A stretch of DNA of 64,000 bases from RGIG2041 sp045652745 (GTDB taxonomy: Bacteria; Bacillota; Clostridia; UBA1381; UMGS1253): the NCBI GenBank assembly GCA_045652745.1, contig JAZRUW010000003.1:16828-80827 (forward strand), in the 5' to 3' direction. The notes beneath the pieces were generated by a model, which had not been told where the DNA came from, searched no databases, and was given only the letters and a program-made list of their open reading frames with translations. Shown piece by piece: positions 41,890 to 52,079 of the stretch. Numbering within the stretch: the stretch's first letter is position 1; each line of letters begins with the position of its first letter. The translations under genes and the position numbers were made by a program.

Positions 41890-43122
41890 ATGACAAACTG
41901 TGTAGGCATGATACTTGCCGGCGGTCAGGGCAGTCGTTTGGGCGCACTGACAAAGGATGTTGCAAAGCCGGCCGTACCGTTCGGCGGAAAGTACAGAATC
42001 ATTGACTTTGCACTTTCCAACTGCACACACTCCGGCATTGAAGCTGTGGGGGTATTAACGCAGTACCAACCTCTCGAATTAAACACATACATCGGCAACG
42101 GTGTACCGTGGGATTTAGACCGTAACTATGGCGGCGTGTATGTTCTGCCGCCGTATGTAAAAGCCGAAAAGGGTGAGTGGTACAAAGGTACCGCCAATGC
42201 AATTTACCAAAATATCAGTTTTATAGAGCAATACGCACCGAACTATGTTTTAATCATGTCCGGTGACCATATTTATAAAATGGACTATGCAAAGATGCTG
42301 AGTGCGCACATCAAAGCAGGCGCTGAGGCAACTGTTGCCGTAATGCCCGTTCCGTGGGAAGAGGCACCGCGTTTCGGCATCATGAATGTAGACAGCGAAG
42401 ACCGCATTGTAGAGTTCGCAGAAAAACCGAAGGAACCAAAGAGCAATTTGGCTTCGATGGGTATTTACATTTTCAATTGGCAAACACTCAAAAAATACCT
42501 GATTGTTGACGAAAACAATCCGAATTCCGAAAACGATTTCGGCAAAAACATCATTCCGCAAATGCTTGCAAACGATGAAATCATGTTTGCATACCATTAC
42601 TCGGATTATTGGCGCGATGTCGGCACAATTCAAAGTTTGTGGGAAGCCCATATGGATATGCTTACAGATCCGCCGCTACTGGACATCAACGACCCGAAAT
42701 GGCGAATTTTCTCCAGAAATCCGGTAAAACCGCCGCATTACATTTCTACGGATGCCGTGCTTAAAAATTGTTGCATCACGGAAGGCTGCTATATCAACGG
42801 TACAATTGAACGTTCCGTTCTTTCCGAAGGTGTAGACGTGGCCGACGGAGCAATTGTGCGTGACAGTGTAATCATGCCGAATGTCAAAATCGGCGCAGGG
42901 GCCGTAATTGAAAAAGCTGTCATCGGTCCGGGCGCAGTAATCGGCGAAAATGTGAAAATCGGAGTCCATGCTTCGGAGGATAATCCATACGCATCCTCGA
43001 TGTGTACTGACGGCATCGTGCTTTTGCAAGGCGGCGTTACAATTGCCGACAACACGGAGATTTTCAAAGGCGCAATGGTAGAAATCGAAGATACAAATAC
43101 GCAAGGAGGTGTTGAGTTATGA
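41890..43122 (+). CDS. glgC: Glucose-1-phosphate adenylyltransferase, catalytic subunit
   Basis: Makes ADP-glucose, the committed step of glycogen synthesis. The 410-residue protein has the nucleotide loop LAGGQGSRLGALT, KPAVPFGGKYR, the WYKGTANAIYQN and SGDHIYKMDY motifs and a C-terminal left-handed beta-helix. The ATG at 41890 follows GAGGAGG; the GTG at 41872 overlaps that SD. Its stop overlaps glgD, with which it should form a heterotetramer. Confidence 0.96.
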   Translation: MTNCVGMILAGGQGSRLGALTKDVAKPAVPFGGKYRIIDFALSNCTHSGIEAVGVLTQYQPLELNTYIGNGVPWDLDRNYGGVYVLPPYVKAEKGEWYKGTANAIYQNISFIEQYAPNYVLIMSGDHIYKMDYAKMLSAHIKAGAEATVAVMPVPWEEAPRFGIMNVDSEDRIVEFAEKPKEPKSNLASMGIYIFNWQTLKKYLIVDENNPNSENDFGKNIIPQMLANDEIMFAYHYSDYWRDVGTIQSLWEAHMDMLTDPPLLDINDPKWRIFSRNPVKPPHYISTDAVLKNCCITEGCYINGTIERSVLSEGVDVADGAIVRDSVIMPNVKIGAGAVIEKAVIGPGAVIGENVKIGVHASEDNPYASSMCTDGIVLLQGGVTIADNTEIFKGAMVEIEDTNTQGGVEL

Positions 43123-44243
43123 TGGAAGCTATGGCAGGCATTATCTTAACAGATGATGACAGCATGCATTTCGGTTCTTTGACCGAAAAACGTGCAATCG
43201 CCGCTTTACCGATGGCCGGCAGATACCGCTTAATCGACTTCATTATGTCCAACATGGTCAACTCCGGCATCCGCAACATTGGCGTTGCAACCCAACATAA
43301 CTATTCCTCGCTGATGGACCATTTGGGTTCCGGCAAGGCTTGGGATTTAAGCCGAAAAACCTCCGGTCTTTATATTCTGCCGCCGTTTGCGGAAAAAGAC
43401 AATATAGGTCAGGTCACCGGCGACATCGATACGCTCTACGGCATTTCCGGCTTCATCCGTAGGACAAAACCGGATTACTTTGTCATTTCCAGAGCAAATA
43501 CATTTTATAACTGCGGTTATAAGGAAGCTCTTGCTTTCCACAAAGAAAAGAACGCGGACATCACCATATTATACAATTCCGAAGAAAACTTAGACCCGGC
43601 CGAACTCACAAAATACACCTTCTTGGAAACCGACGAAGACGGCCGTGTAACAGATATTATGAAAAATCACCCCCACCCGACCACCAAGAATGTATCCATG
43701 AGTGCATTTATTATCGAGCGTACACTCTTGATGGCATTGGTTGAGGATTGTTTTTCCCGCGGCGAGCACGATCTGACCATGGACGTTTTGATTAAAAAGC
43801 TCAATGTATTAAATATTTACGGTTATAAGTTTGACGGATATGTCGGCCGCGTTAGTTCCATCAATTCGTATTTTACGAATAACATGAATATGCTCAACAC
43901 CGCAATTCGTAAAGAAATCTTCCTGTCCAAGAAGAAAATCTTTACCAAGGTAAAAGACCAGCCGCCGACGCGCTACGGCGCAAATGCAAAGGTTGTCGGC
44001 TCTTTAATTGCCGACGGCTGCGTCATTGACGGCCACGTAGAAAATTCCATTCTTTTCCGCGGTGTAAAGGTAGGTAAAGGTACAACGATTAAAAATTCCA
44101 TCGTAATGCAAAACAGCGTGATTTTGGAAAACTGCTTTGCCGAAAACGTGGTATTGGACAAGGAAGTAACACTTCTTGCCGGAAAAACCGTTATGGGACA
44201 GCCAAACTATCCGTTTGTTATCGCAAAGAAAAGCGTAGTATAA
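43119..44243 (+). CDS. glgD: GlgD, non-catalytic subunit of ADP-glucose pyrophosphorylase
   Basis: A GlgC paralogue found in spore-forming Firmicutes that raises GlgC activity. The 374-residue protein keeps the fold (ALPMAGRYRLIDF, LGSGKAWDL, SANTFYNC-like RANTFYNC) but lacks the GGxGSRL loop, replaced by TDDDSMHFGSL, so it should not catalyse by itself. The start overlaps the glgC stop (ATGA); SD AGGAGG. Confidence 0.94.
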   Translation: MMEAMAGIILTDDDSMHFGSLTEKRAIAALPMAGRYRLIDFIMSNMVNSGIRNIGVATQHNYSSLMDHLGSGKAWDLSRKTSGLYILPPFAEKDNIGQVTGDIDTLYGISGFIRRTKPDYFVISRANTFYNCGYKEALAFHKEKNADITILYNSEENLDPAELTKYTFLETDEDGRVTDIMKNHPHPTTKNVSMSAFIIERTLLMALVEDCFSRGEHDLTMDVLIKKLNVLNIYGYKFDGYVGRVSSINSYFTNNMNMLNTAIRKEIFLSKKKIFTKVKDQPPTRYGANAKVVGSLIADGCVIDGHVENSILFRGVKVGKGTTIKNSIVMQNSVILENCFAENVVLDKEVTLLAGKTVMGQPNYPFVIAKKSVV

Positions 44244-44318
44244 AATTCTAAGGCAAAACCGGGTAATATGGGGACGTATGTCCCCTATTCCCGTTTTAAC
44301 GTGTATCGGGAGGTCTTT

Positions 44319-45761
44319 ATGCTGAAAGTATTTTTTGTTTCATCCGAGGTTGTACCGTTTGCAAAATCCGGCGGTCTTGCTGACGTTGCAGGTACACTGC
44401 CGCTCGCACTCGCCGCAGAAGGCGTGGATGTGCGTGTTTGCATGCCGCTTTACGGCTGTATCGGCGAAAACTACCGCAAAGATATGCGCTTTATTAAAGC
44501 CATCGAAATTCCGCTCGGTTGGAGACGACAGTACTGCGGCATTTTTGAAATGGATTACAAGGGCATCAAGATGTATTTTATCGACAACGAATTTTACTTT
44601 ATTGCCCAACACCTCTACAGTTATATCCATGAAGATTTCGAAAAGTTCGCCTTTTTCTCCAAGGCGGCACTTTCCATTTTGCCGGACATTGATTTTAGGC
44701 CGGACGTCATTCACGTAAACGACTGGCAAAGCGCGGCTATTCCGGTGCTCTTAAATGCGCAATTCCAGGATAACGAATTCTATCGCGGTATCAAAACCGT
44801 CATCACCGTACACAACCTGCTTTTCCAGGGTGTATGGGACAAGCGTGCGCTTGAAGATGTGCTCGGCTTGGACGCAAGTTATTTAACAAACGACAAATTA
44901 GAATACAAGGGCGATGTAAATATGCTCAAGGGCGGTTTGGTCTATGCAGATGCCATCACTACCGTCAGCGAGACGTATGCCCAGGAAATCCAGACGCCGG
45001 AATACGGTGAAGGTTTAGACGGACTTTTACGCGCTAAAAGCGCACATCTGACCGGCATTGTAAACGGACTGTCCTACGAACAGTACAATCCTGCAACGGA
45101 CGAAGGCATCTATAAAATGTACAACGGCAGAAACTTCGTCAGTGGCAAAGCATACAATAAGGCTTGTCTGCAAAAAGACCTCGGTCTCGCCGAAAATCCG
45201 GATTGTATGCTTATCGGTATTGTCAGCCGTTTAACCTCACAAAAAGGTTTTGATTTGATTGCACAAATCATCGCAGAACTTGCAAAAATGGATGTGCAGG
45301 TAGCCGTGCTCGGCACCGGTGATGCACACTTTGAAAACATGTTTAGTTGGTATGCAAAGAATTATCCGGACAAATTTGCAGCTAAAATTTCTTTTGATAA
45401 TAATCTGGCACATAAAATTTACGCAGGCGCCGACGCATTTTTGATGCCGTCAAGATTCGAGCCCTGCGGCTTAAGTCAGATTATTGCCATGAAATACGGC
45501 TGCTTACCGATTGTGCGCGAAACCGGCGGTTTAAAAGACACCGTTACTGCTTATAATGAGTATACAGGCGAAGGCACAGGTTTTTCATTTGCTCCATATG
45601 ACAGCCATGACCTTTTGAAGGTAACACACTATGCCACTGATACTTTTAAAAACAAAAAGGCTTGGCAGTCTCTTGTAAGACAGGCTATGAAGGCAGATTT
45701 TTCTTGGAAGGTATCTGCAAAGAAATATCTGAATTTATATAAATCGCTCACCGGCAAATAA
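44319..45761 (+). CDS. glgA: Glycogen synthase (ADP-glucose)
   Basis: Transfers glucose from ADP-glucose to growing alpha-1,4 chains (GT5). The 480-residue protein has the ADP-glucose site KSGGLADVAGTLP near residues 15-27, HVNDWQSA, the GIVSRLTSQKG hinge and the SRFEPCGLSQ catalytic loop. The ATG at 44319 is preceded by GGGAGG; an upstream in-frame ATG has none. Confidence 0.96.
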   Translation: MLKVFFVSSEVVPFAKSGGLADVAGTLPLALAAEGVDVRVCMPLYGCIGENYRKDMRFIKAIEIPLGWRRQYCGIFEMDYKGIKMYFIDNEFYFIAQHLYSYIHEDFEKFAFFSKAALSILPDIDFRPDVIHVNDWQSAAIPVLLNAQFQDNEFYRGIKTVITVHNLLFQGVWDKRALEDVLGLDASYLTNDKLEYKGDVNMLKGGLVYADAITTVSETYAQEIQTPEYGEGLDGLLRAKSAHLTGIVNGLSYEQYNPATDEGIYKMYNGRNFVSGKAYNKACLQKDLGLAENPDCMLIGIVSRLTSQKGFDLIAQIIAELAKMDVQVAVLGTGDAHFENMFSWYAKNYPDKFAAKISFDNNLAHKIYAGADAFLMPSRFEPCGLSQIIAMKYGCLPIVRETGGLKDTVTAYNEYTGEGTGFSFAPYDSHDLLKVTHYATDTFKNKKAWQSLVRQAMKADFSWKVSAKKYLNLYKSLTGK

Positions 45762-45802
45762 GGTGAGAAATCAGAATTGACACCAGAAAGGAAACTAAAA
45801 CT

Positions 45803-48244
45803 ATGCTCACAAAAAAGCAACAGGCTCTTCTAGAGGAAATCACCGAAAAAGTCATGCTCAATTTCGGCAAAACCATCGAAGATGCGACAGAAAATATGAT
45901 TTATAAAGCCGCAGCACTTACCATGCGCGACAGAATCATGAAAAAATGGCAGTATTCCCATGCGAAGGTAAAGGAAATGAAGGCTAAAAAACTCTACTAC
46001 CTTTCCTCCGAATTCTTAATGGGTCGCCTCTTTGGAACAAATATGCTCAATCTCGCGTTAACGGATGATATGACGAAGGTATTAAAGCATATCGGTCTTG
46101 ACGTCAACGCGATTGAAAACAGAGAAGCTGATGCCGGACTCGGCAATGGCGGTCTCGGCAGACTCGCCGCTTGTTTTATTGATTCTTTAACCACCTTGGA
46201 TTTGCCGGCATACGGCTCCACCATTCGTTACGAATATGGACTTTTCCATCAAAAAATCATCGACGGTTATCAGTTTGAACAACCGGATTCCTGGCTCGAT
46301 AACGGCTATGTGTGGGAAGTTGAACGTCCGGAGGAAACCGTAGAAATCCTGTTTGGCGGCAAAGTTTACACAGATTGGTATGAAGGTCGTTTCTCGTTCC
46401 GCTACGAAAACTCGCACACCGTATTGGCCGTACCTTACGATGTGCCGGTCTGCGGTTACGATTCTAAAATCATCAACAAGCTCCGTCTTTGGAGCGCAAA
46501 AGCACCGACGGACTTAAATATGAAATTCTTCAACGAAGGCCAATATATCCGCGCCATTGAAGAAAAGGATATGGCCGAGGTTATCTCCAAGGTACTTTAT
46601 CCGGAAGACAACCACAACGAAGGCAAGATGCTTCGTTTGCGCCAGCAATATTTCCTTGTTTCCGCTACCATCCAGTGGATTGTACGTGACTTTAAGCATT
46701 TTCATGGCACAAATTGGGCAATTTTCCCGGAAAAGATTGCAATTCACGTAAACGACACCCACCCTGCCCTCGGCATTCCCGAATTGATGCGTGTGCTCAT
46801 GGACAACGAAGGTCTTGGCTGGGACGAAGCATGGGCAATCACAACCAAGACATTTGCCTACACCAACCATACCGTTATGAGCGAAGCATTGGAAAAATGG
46901 CCGATTTCCATTTTTGAGCCGCTCCTGCCGCGTATTTATATGATTGTTACCGAAATCAACCGCCGTTTGGTGGAAGGATTAAATCAGGCTTATCCGGGCG
47001 ATTGGGGTAAAATCGAATATATGTCAATTATTGCTAACAATCAGGTCAGCATGGCAAATCTCTGCCTTGCAACCTGCCACGCTGTCAACGGCGTATCCAA
47101 ACTGCACACACAGATTTTAAAAGACGATATTTTCGCAGACTACTACCGTTTGGACACCGAGCGTTTCCACGCGATTACCAACGGCATCACCTTCCGCAGA
47201 TGGATTATGTATTCCAACCCTGCCCTTGCAGATTTAATTACCCAGACCATCGGCAAGTCCTGGCTGAAAAAGCATGACAAACTGCGCGATTTAATTCCGT
47301 ATGCAGACGATGCAGCTTTCTGCGAAAAATTCGCCGCAATCAAGCTTGAAAACAAAAAGCGTCTTGCAGAATATATCAAACACGAAAACGGCATCGAGGT
47401 TGATATTAACTCCATCTTTGATGTGCAGGCAAAGCGTCTGCACGAGTATAAGCGCCAGCTTTTAAATATTCTGCACGTTCTGTATCTGTACAATTGCTTA
47501 AAGGATAATCCGGGCATGGACTTTGTACCGCGCACCTTTATTTTTGCTGCCAAAGCCGCTCCGGGCTATGCAAGAGCAAAGCTGATTATTAAGTTAATCA
47601 ACAGCGTAGCCAAGTTAATCAATAATGATGCATCCATCGCAGGAAAAATTAAAGTCGTATTTATCGAAAACTACAACGTAACCATCGCCGAACTTCTGAC
47701 GACCGCGGCAGATGTATCCGAACAGATTTCCACCGCCGGCAAAGAAGCATCCGGTACCGGTAACATGAAATTCATGTTAAACGGCGCCCTCACCATCGGT
47801 ACTTTTGACGGGGCAAATGTAGAGATGAGCGAACAGGCCGGCATGGAAAACATGTATATTTTCGGTCTGCGTGCAGATGAAGTATCCGCGCGATACCGCC
47901 ACGACAACGCGGAGGTACAAAGCATCTACGCAAGTAACATGCCTTTAAAGCGCGTACTCGATCAACTCATCGACGGTACTCTCGAACCGAATCATCCGCA
48001 GTTATTTAAGGAAATTTATCATTCCCTCCTCTTCGGTGATTACGGCATGCCGGATCCGTATATGGTCCTGCGCGACTTTGATGCATACAAAGATATGCAG
48101 GCATGTGTAGCAAGAGAATTTAAAAACAAAGCACTTTGGAATAAGAAGGCCGTTATCAATACCGCTACGGCAGGGTTCTTCTCTTCCGACAGAACCATTG
48201 CAGAGTACAATAAGTACATCTGGAATCTGCCGAGTATTGACTAA
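45803..48244 (+). CDS. glgP: Glycogen/maltodextrin phosphorylase
   Basis: Releases glucose-1-phosphate from glycogen chain ends (GT35). The 813-residue protein shows LGNGGLGRLAACF, HVNDTHPAL, RRWIMYSNP-type FRRWIMYSNPAL, VKRLHEYKRQLLN-like AKRLHEYKRQLLN and the PLP-lysine motif EASGTGNMKFMLNGA. Having synthesis and breakdown in one operon suggests joint control at the enzyme level. Confidence 0.97.
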   Translation: MLTKKQQALLEEITEKVMLNFGKTIEDATENMIYKAAALTMRDRIMKKWQYSHAKVKEMKAKKLYYLSSEFLMGRLFGTNMLNLALTDDMTKVLKHIGLDVNAIENREADAGLGNGGLGRLAACFIDSLTTLDLPAYGSTIRYEYGLFHQKIIDGYQFEQPDSWLDNGYVWEVERPEETVEILFGGKVYTDWYEGRFSFRYENSHTVLAVPYDVPVCGYDSKIINKLRLWSAKAPTDLNMKFFNEGQYIRAIEEKDMAEVISKVLYPEDNHNEGKMLRLRQQYFLVSATIQWIVRDFKHFHGTNWAIFPEKIAIHVNDTHPALGIPELMRVLMDNEGLGWDEAWAITTKTFAYTNHTVMSEALEKWPISIFEPLLPRIYMIVTEINRRLVEGLNQAYPGDWGKIEYMSIIANNQVSMANLCLATCHAVNGVSKLHTQILKDDIFADYYRLDTERFHAITNGITFRRWIMYSNPALADLITQTIGKSWLKKHDKLRDLIPYADDAAFCEKFAAIKLENKKRLAEYIKHENGIEVDINSIFDVQAKRLHEYKRQLLNILHVLYLYNCLKDNPGMDFVPRTFIFAAKAAPGYARAKLIIKLINSVAKLINNDASIAGKIKVVFIENYNVTIAELLTTAADVSEQISTAGKEASGTGNMKFMLNGALTIGTFDGANVEMSEQAGMENMYIFGLRADEVSARYRHDNAEVQSIYASNMPLKRVLDQLIDGTLEPNHPQLFKEIYHSLLFGDYGMPDPYMVLRDFDAYKDMQACVAREFKNKALWNKKAVINTATAGFFSSDRTIAEYNKYIWNLPSID

Positions 48245-48254
48245 AATCTTCATT

Positions 48255-48280
48255 CAGGGCTGCACAACAATGCAGCCCTG
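48255..48280 (+). other. Intercistronic hairpin after glgP
   Basis: Perfect 10-bp arms cagggctgca (48255-48264) and tgcagccctg (48271-48280) with loop caacaa and no T-run. Similar in style to the hairpin after glgB. Confidence 0.5.
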
Positions 48281-48297
48281 CTTAGTAGGTGAGAACA

Positions 48298-50205
48298 TTG
48301 AAAGTAGAGCACAATTCTCAAAATTCTTTTTTCAGAACACCGTTCGGAGCGCAACCGTGTGAAAGCACGGTAACGCTCCACTTAGGTTTGTGCGCCGATT
48401 TCTGGCCGAAAAGCGTGCGCGTAAGTTATATCTTTGATGACGGCGACGTAACATATCTGGGCATGTATCTACATTCTCAGATGATGGGTGTTACCTACTA
48501 CGAAACCAAACTGACTTTGCCGGCCACGCCCGGTCTGCTGTTTTACACATTTGAAATTGTCGGGCCTGACAAAACATATTATTACGGCAATAACGACCAA
48601 GCTCTAGGCGGCATTGGTATGCTTTACGAACACAATCCCGTTCCGTATCAGATTACTGTATATGACAAGGCATACAGAACCCCGGATTGGTTTAAAGGCG
48701 GCATTATGTACCAGATTTTCTGTGACCGGTTTCATTGCCCAACCGGGACGGATTTGCGCCATCTGCGCACTGACATTCTGCAACGCAATTGGGGCGATAC
48801 GCCCTATTATAAACCGGAGCAGTTCGGCGGCAAATACTTGGCCAACGATATGTTTGGCGGTAATTTAAAAGGCATTACGGAAAAACTGGACTATCTTGCC
48901 GATTTGGGAATAACGGTTCTGTATTTAAATCCGATTTTCCAAGCCTACTCCAACCACAAATACGACACCGGAGATTACGAAACGATTGATAAAACATTCG
49001 GAACGGAAGAAGATTTTGTGCAACTGTGCAAAAAGGCTGAAAAAAAAGGCATTCGCGTTGTGCTCGACGGTGTATTTAACCACACCGGCTCAGACAGCAA
49101 ATATTTTAATAAATATGGTCATTATCCGACTACAGGTGCTTATCAAAGCGCTGATTCCCCCTATTCAGATTGGTATGACTTTGCAAATTTTCCGCACGAA
49201 TACACTTGCTGGTGGGGCATCAAGACCCTACCGCACGTAAATGAACTCTCCCCTTCCTTTGTCCGCTACATTCTAACGGACAAGAACGCCATTATCAAAA
49301 AGTGGCTGCGCCTCGGGGCAAGCGGATGGCGTTTAGATGTGGTAGATGAATTGCCGGATACGTTCGTAGAAACACTGCGTACAGAAGCAAAGAAGGAAAA
49401 ATCCGATGCAGTTATCATCGGCGAAGTCTGGGAAGATGCTTCCAATAAAATCAGCTACGGAGAACGCAGAAAATATTTAAACGGTCATGAACTCGACAGC
49501 GCTATGAATTATCCGCTGCGCGATGCGCTGATTTCTTTCGTGTGCGAAAGACAAAGTGGCGTGGAATTCAATGCACGCATCAATTCTTTAAAAGAAAACT
49601 ATCCGCCGGAAGCCTTTATGGCCATGATGAACTTTTTGTCCAGCCACGATACACCGCGCATTCTGACCGTGCTGTCCGAGCCGGACAGTTTTATGAACAA
49701 AGATGCACAGGCACAGTACACATTAAGCGGCGAGGCGTTAGCGCAAGCTTTGCGCCGCTTTAAACTGATCTATGCTATGCAAATGCTGTTACCGGGTACA
49801 CCAAGTATATTTTACGGAGACGAAGTCGGCATGCAGGGTTTTGGAGACCCGTTTTGCAGAATGTGTTTTCCTTGGGAGAATACAGATAGAGAGCTGACAA
49901 CCTATTTTAAAGATTTGATCGCACTTCGAAACAGCAACCCAACGCTCAAATACGGCGATATTGTAACCGTATACGGCGAAGGCAGTACAAGTGCATTTTT
50001 GCGCATATACGAAAACAAACAATTGTTGGTTGCATGCAACAGTTCACTCTCGCACGACTGGCATGCGACCGTCGAACTCGGCCGTTACGACATCCGCCGC
50101 TTAAGCGGCATAAACTGTGACGAAACACACGCAAGTGACATCGGCAGATTCCATATTCATCTGCCACCTTGCGCTTATAAAATACTGGAGGTGCAAGATG
50201 TCTAA
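48298..50205 (+). CDS. GH13 alpha-amylase family glycosidase (neopullulanase/maltodextrinase-like)
   Basis: A cytoplasmic glycosidase (635 residues) with no signal peptide, probably acting on maltodextrins or glycogen fragments. An N-terminal beta domain (about 20-125) precedes the GH13 barrel with GVFNHTG, GWRLDVVDE (nucleophile Asp), IIGEVWED (Glu) and FLSSHDTPR. The domain order resembles neopullulanase/cyclomaltodextrinase enzymes. The likely start is TTG at 48298, 6 nt after AGGTG; a GTG at 48289 overlaps the SD. It overlaps the next gene by 8 nt. Confidence 0.88.
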   Translation: MKVEHNSQNSFFRTPFGAQPCESTVTLHLGLCADFWPKSVRVSYIFDDGDVTYLGMYLHSQMMGVTYYETKLTLPATPGLLFYTFEIVGPDKTYYYGNNDQALGGIGMLYEHNPVPYQITVYDKAYRTPDWFKGGIMYQIFCDRFHCPTGTDLRHLRTDILQRNWGDTPYYKPEQFGGKYLANDMFGGNLKGITEKLDYLADLGITVLYLNPIFQAYSNHKYDTGDYETIDKTFGTEEDFVQLCKKAEKKGIRVVLDGVFNHTGSDSKYFNKYGHYPTTGAYQSADSPYSDWYDFANFPHEYTCWWGIKTLPHVNELSPSFVRYILTDKNAIIKKWLRLGASGWRLDVVDELPDTFVETLRTEAKKEKSDAVIIGEVWEDASNKISYGERRKYLNGHELDSAMNYPLRDALISFVCERQSGVEFNARINSLKENYPPEAFMAMMNFLSSHDTPRILTVLSEPDSFMNKDAQAQYTLSGEALAQALRRFKLIYAMQMLLPGTPSIFYGDEVGMQGFGDPFCRMCFPWENTDRELTTYFKDLIALRNSNPTLKYGDIVTVYGEGSTSAFLRIYENKQLLVACNSSLSHDWHATVELGRYDIRRLSGINCDETHASDIGRFHIHLPPCAYKILEVQDV

Positions 50206-51424
50206 ACGTATTTGTATTATTGGCGGCGGTGCAAGCGGTTTGTATTGCGCCGTAACATTAAAACGCCTCTGCCCCGAACTGGCGGTCACCATAATCGAAA
50301 AAAACGCGCGTGTCGGCAAAAAACTATTGGCAACCGGCAACGGAAAGTGTAATTTTACAAACTATAAACAAGCAGAATCCAATTATGCATCAGACGCACC
50401 GGATAATGTCTTTAAAATCATTGCATCTCACCCGCCGAAGGCCATTGTAGATACTTTTGAACGTTTGGGCATTCGTGCCATAGAAAAAGAAGGCCTTGTC
50501 TATCCGCGCAGTGCACAGGCTTCCACCGTTGTGGATGCGCTTCGTTTTTCGGCAGAAGAACTGGGTGTTCGCACGCTTACGGAAACCGAAGTCAAAAATA
50601 TTAAATACAAAAATGGTTGTTTTTGTATAGACACAAGCGAAAATATTTGCGCAGATGCCGTTATAATTGCAACTGGTTCATCGGCAAGCGGCGGCTCGGC
50701 TTCGGGTTTGAAATTCCTGCGCAGTTTCGGCCACAGCATAAAGCCTACTTATCCGGCTTTGACCGGCCTGATTTGTGATACATACAACATTCGAATGGCA
50801 AAAGGTATGCGTGCTCAATGCACGGCAGCTCTTACAAAAAACGGCAAACAAATCGCCAAAGAAGACGGTGAAGTTCTGTTTACCGAATACGGTTTATCGG
50901 GCATTTGCATCATGCAGCTTTCACGACACGTCGCAAAAGCAAAGGCTGATAAAGAGGATGTTTCCTTCTTTGTAAACCTCGACCTTGCGCCTGAAACAGA
51001 CATTAAAAACCTTACAAAGCTATACTTGTCTCGCCGTTCTACCCTCGCAAAGCGCAATATCGGAGAGTTTTTAAGCGGCTACTTAAACAAACAGATTGGC
51101 TTTTGTGTTTTACGCACAGCCGGAATATACAACACGGACAAGCCGATTTGCACATTGACAGATACCGAGATTGAAACCATTGCCAAATGCACAAAACAAT
51201 TTGCGGTTGCCGTTACCGGCACGCGCGATGAAAGTCAGGCACAAGCCTGCGGCGGCGGCGCTCCTTTATGCGAATTTTCCTTCGGTCTGCAATCCAAACT
51301 GCAAGACGGTCTATATGCTTGCGGCGAAGTATTAGATGTACTCGGAGATTGCGGCGGCTACAATCTGACCTGGGCTTTTGCAAGTGCATACGGCGTAGCA
51401 AAAGATATTGTAAATAAAAAATAA
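50198..51424 (+). CDS. HI0933/BaiN-like FAD-dependent oxidoreductase
   Basis: The 408-residue flavoprotein has the FAD motif RICIIGGGASGLYCA, the family marker GKKLLATGNGKCNFTN (about 35-50), YPRSAQASTVVDAL, and the C-terminal motif GDCGGYNLTWAFASAY. Family members (YhiN, HI0933, BaiN) are FAD enzymes; most have no proven substrate. The ATG at 50198 overlaps the amylase end and has a GGAGG SD. Its place after the glg genes does not reveal its substrate. Confidence 0.88.
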   Translation: MSKRICIIGGGASGLYCAVTLKRLCPELAVTIIEKNARVGKKLLATGNGKCNFTNYKQAESNYASDAPDNVFKIIASHPPKAIVDTFERLGIRAIEKEGLVYPRSAQASTVVDALRFSAEELGVRTLTETEVKNIKYKNGCFCIDTSENICADAVIIATGSSASGGSASGLKFLRSFGHSIKPTYPALTGLICDTYNIRMAKGMRAQCTAALTKNGKQIAKEDGEVLFTEYGLSGICIMQLSRHVAKAKADKEDVSFFVNLDLAPETDIKNLTKLYLSRRSTLAKRNIGEFLSGYLNKQIGFCVLRTAGIYNTDKPICTLTDTEIETIAKCTKQFAVAVTGTRDESQAQACGGGAPLCEFSFGLQSKLQDGLYACGEVLDVLGDCGGYNLTWAFASAYGVAKDIVNKK

Positions 51425-51426
51425 TT

Positions 51427-51460
51427 ACCGTGCATCCAATTTCGGATGCACGGTATTATT
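51427..51460 (+). terminator. Terminator-like hairpin after the flavoprotein gene
   Basis: Eleven-base arms accgtgcatcc (51427-51437) and ggatgcacggt (51444-51454) with a 6-nt loop, followed by attatt. The T-run is weak, so it could end the glg transcript or only reduce read-through into spoIIR. Confidence 0.55.
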
Positions 51461-51501
51461 ATGCAAAAATTGGCAATACTGCATAGCAAGGAGGGATTAA
51501 A

Positions 51502-52044
51502 TTGAAAAAAACTGTTTCTCTGCTCTTGCTCAGCATTGCATGCACGTTGTGTATACTTACATACACAGCGCAACAAAAGGTTGCCGCCAAAAATGCAATA
51601 CGTTTACATGTAATCGCAAACAGCGATACACAAGAAGACCAGGCAGTAAAACTACTCGTGCGCGATCGTTTACTTTCCGTTTTTGCAGATTATGCTAAGA
51701 CGCATACAAAAGCCGAAGCGGAAGAATACATTCAAAGAAACCTTCCGCTTGCACAAACCGTTGCAAAAACTGTATTGGAAGAAAACGATTTTACCTACAA
51801 TGCGGTTGCACAATACGGCGAATACGATTTTCCCGTACGTCATTACGGCGATGTTACTTTGCCGGCCGGAAAATACTACGGATTGCGCATTCTTCTCGGA
51901 GAAGCTAAGGGACAAAACTGGTGGTGCGTTATGTATCCCCCGCTTTGTTTTAACGAGCTCAACACGCATAAGACACAAGCCGAATCCGAAACCATAGACA
52001 TACAAATCAAATTCAAATTTTTGGAACTTTTAAAATCGAATTAA
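51502..52044 (+). CDS. spoIIR: Stage II sporulation protein R
   Basis: SpoIIR is secreted from the forespore and signals SpoIIGA to process pro-sigma-E in the mother cell. The 180-residue protein has an N-terminal signal/anchor (about 5-24) and the family motifs RLHVIANSDTQEDQAVKLLVRD and LPAGKYYGLRI with NWWCVMYPPLC, each seen in shorter pieces. The start is TTG at 51502, 7 nt after AAGGAGG; no ATG fits. No SigF promoter could be identified with confidence. Confidence 0.93.
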   Translation: MKKTVSLLLLSIACTLCILTYTAQQKVAAKNAIRLHVIANSDTQEDQAVKLLVRDRLLSVFADYAKTHTKAEAEEYIQRNLPLAQTVAKTVLEENDFTYNAVAQYGEYDFPVRHYGDVTLPAGKYYGLRILLGEAKGQNWWCVMYPPLCFNELNTHKTQAESETIDIQIKFKFLELLKSN

Positions 52045-52055
52045 ACGGACAAACT

Positions 52056-52073
52056 AACCTCGAAAGCGAGGTT
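52056..52073 (+). promoter_or_regulatory. Hairpin covering the ribosome-binding site of the next gene
   Basis: Arms aacctcg (52056-52062) and cgaggtt (52067-52073) with loop aaag. The GAGG at 52068-52071, about 8 nt before the ATG at 52080, lies in the 3' arm, so the fold would hide the SD. Confidence 0.45.
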
Positions 52074-52079
52074 TCACGT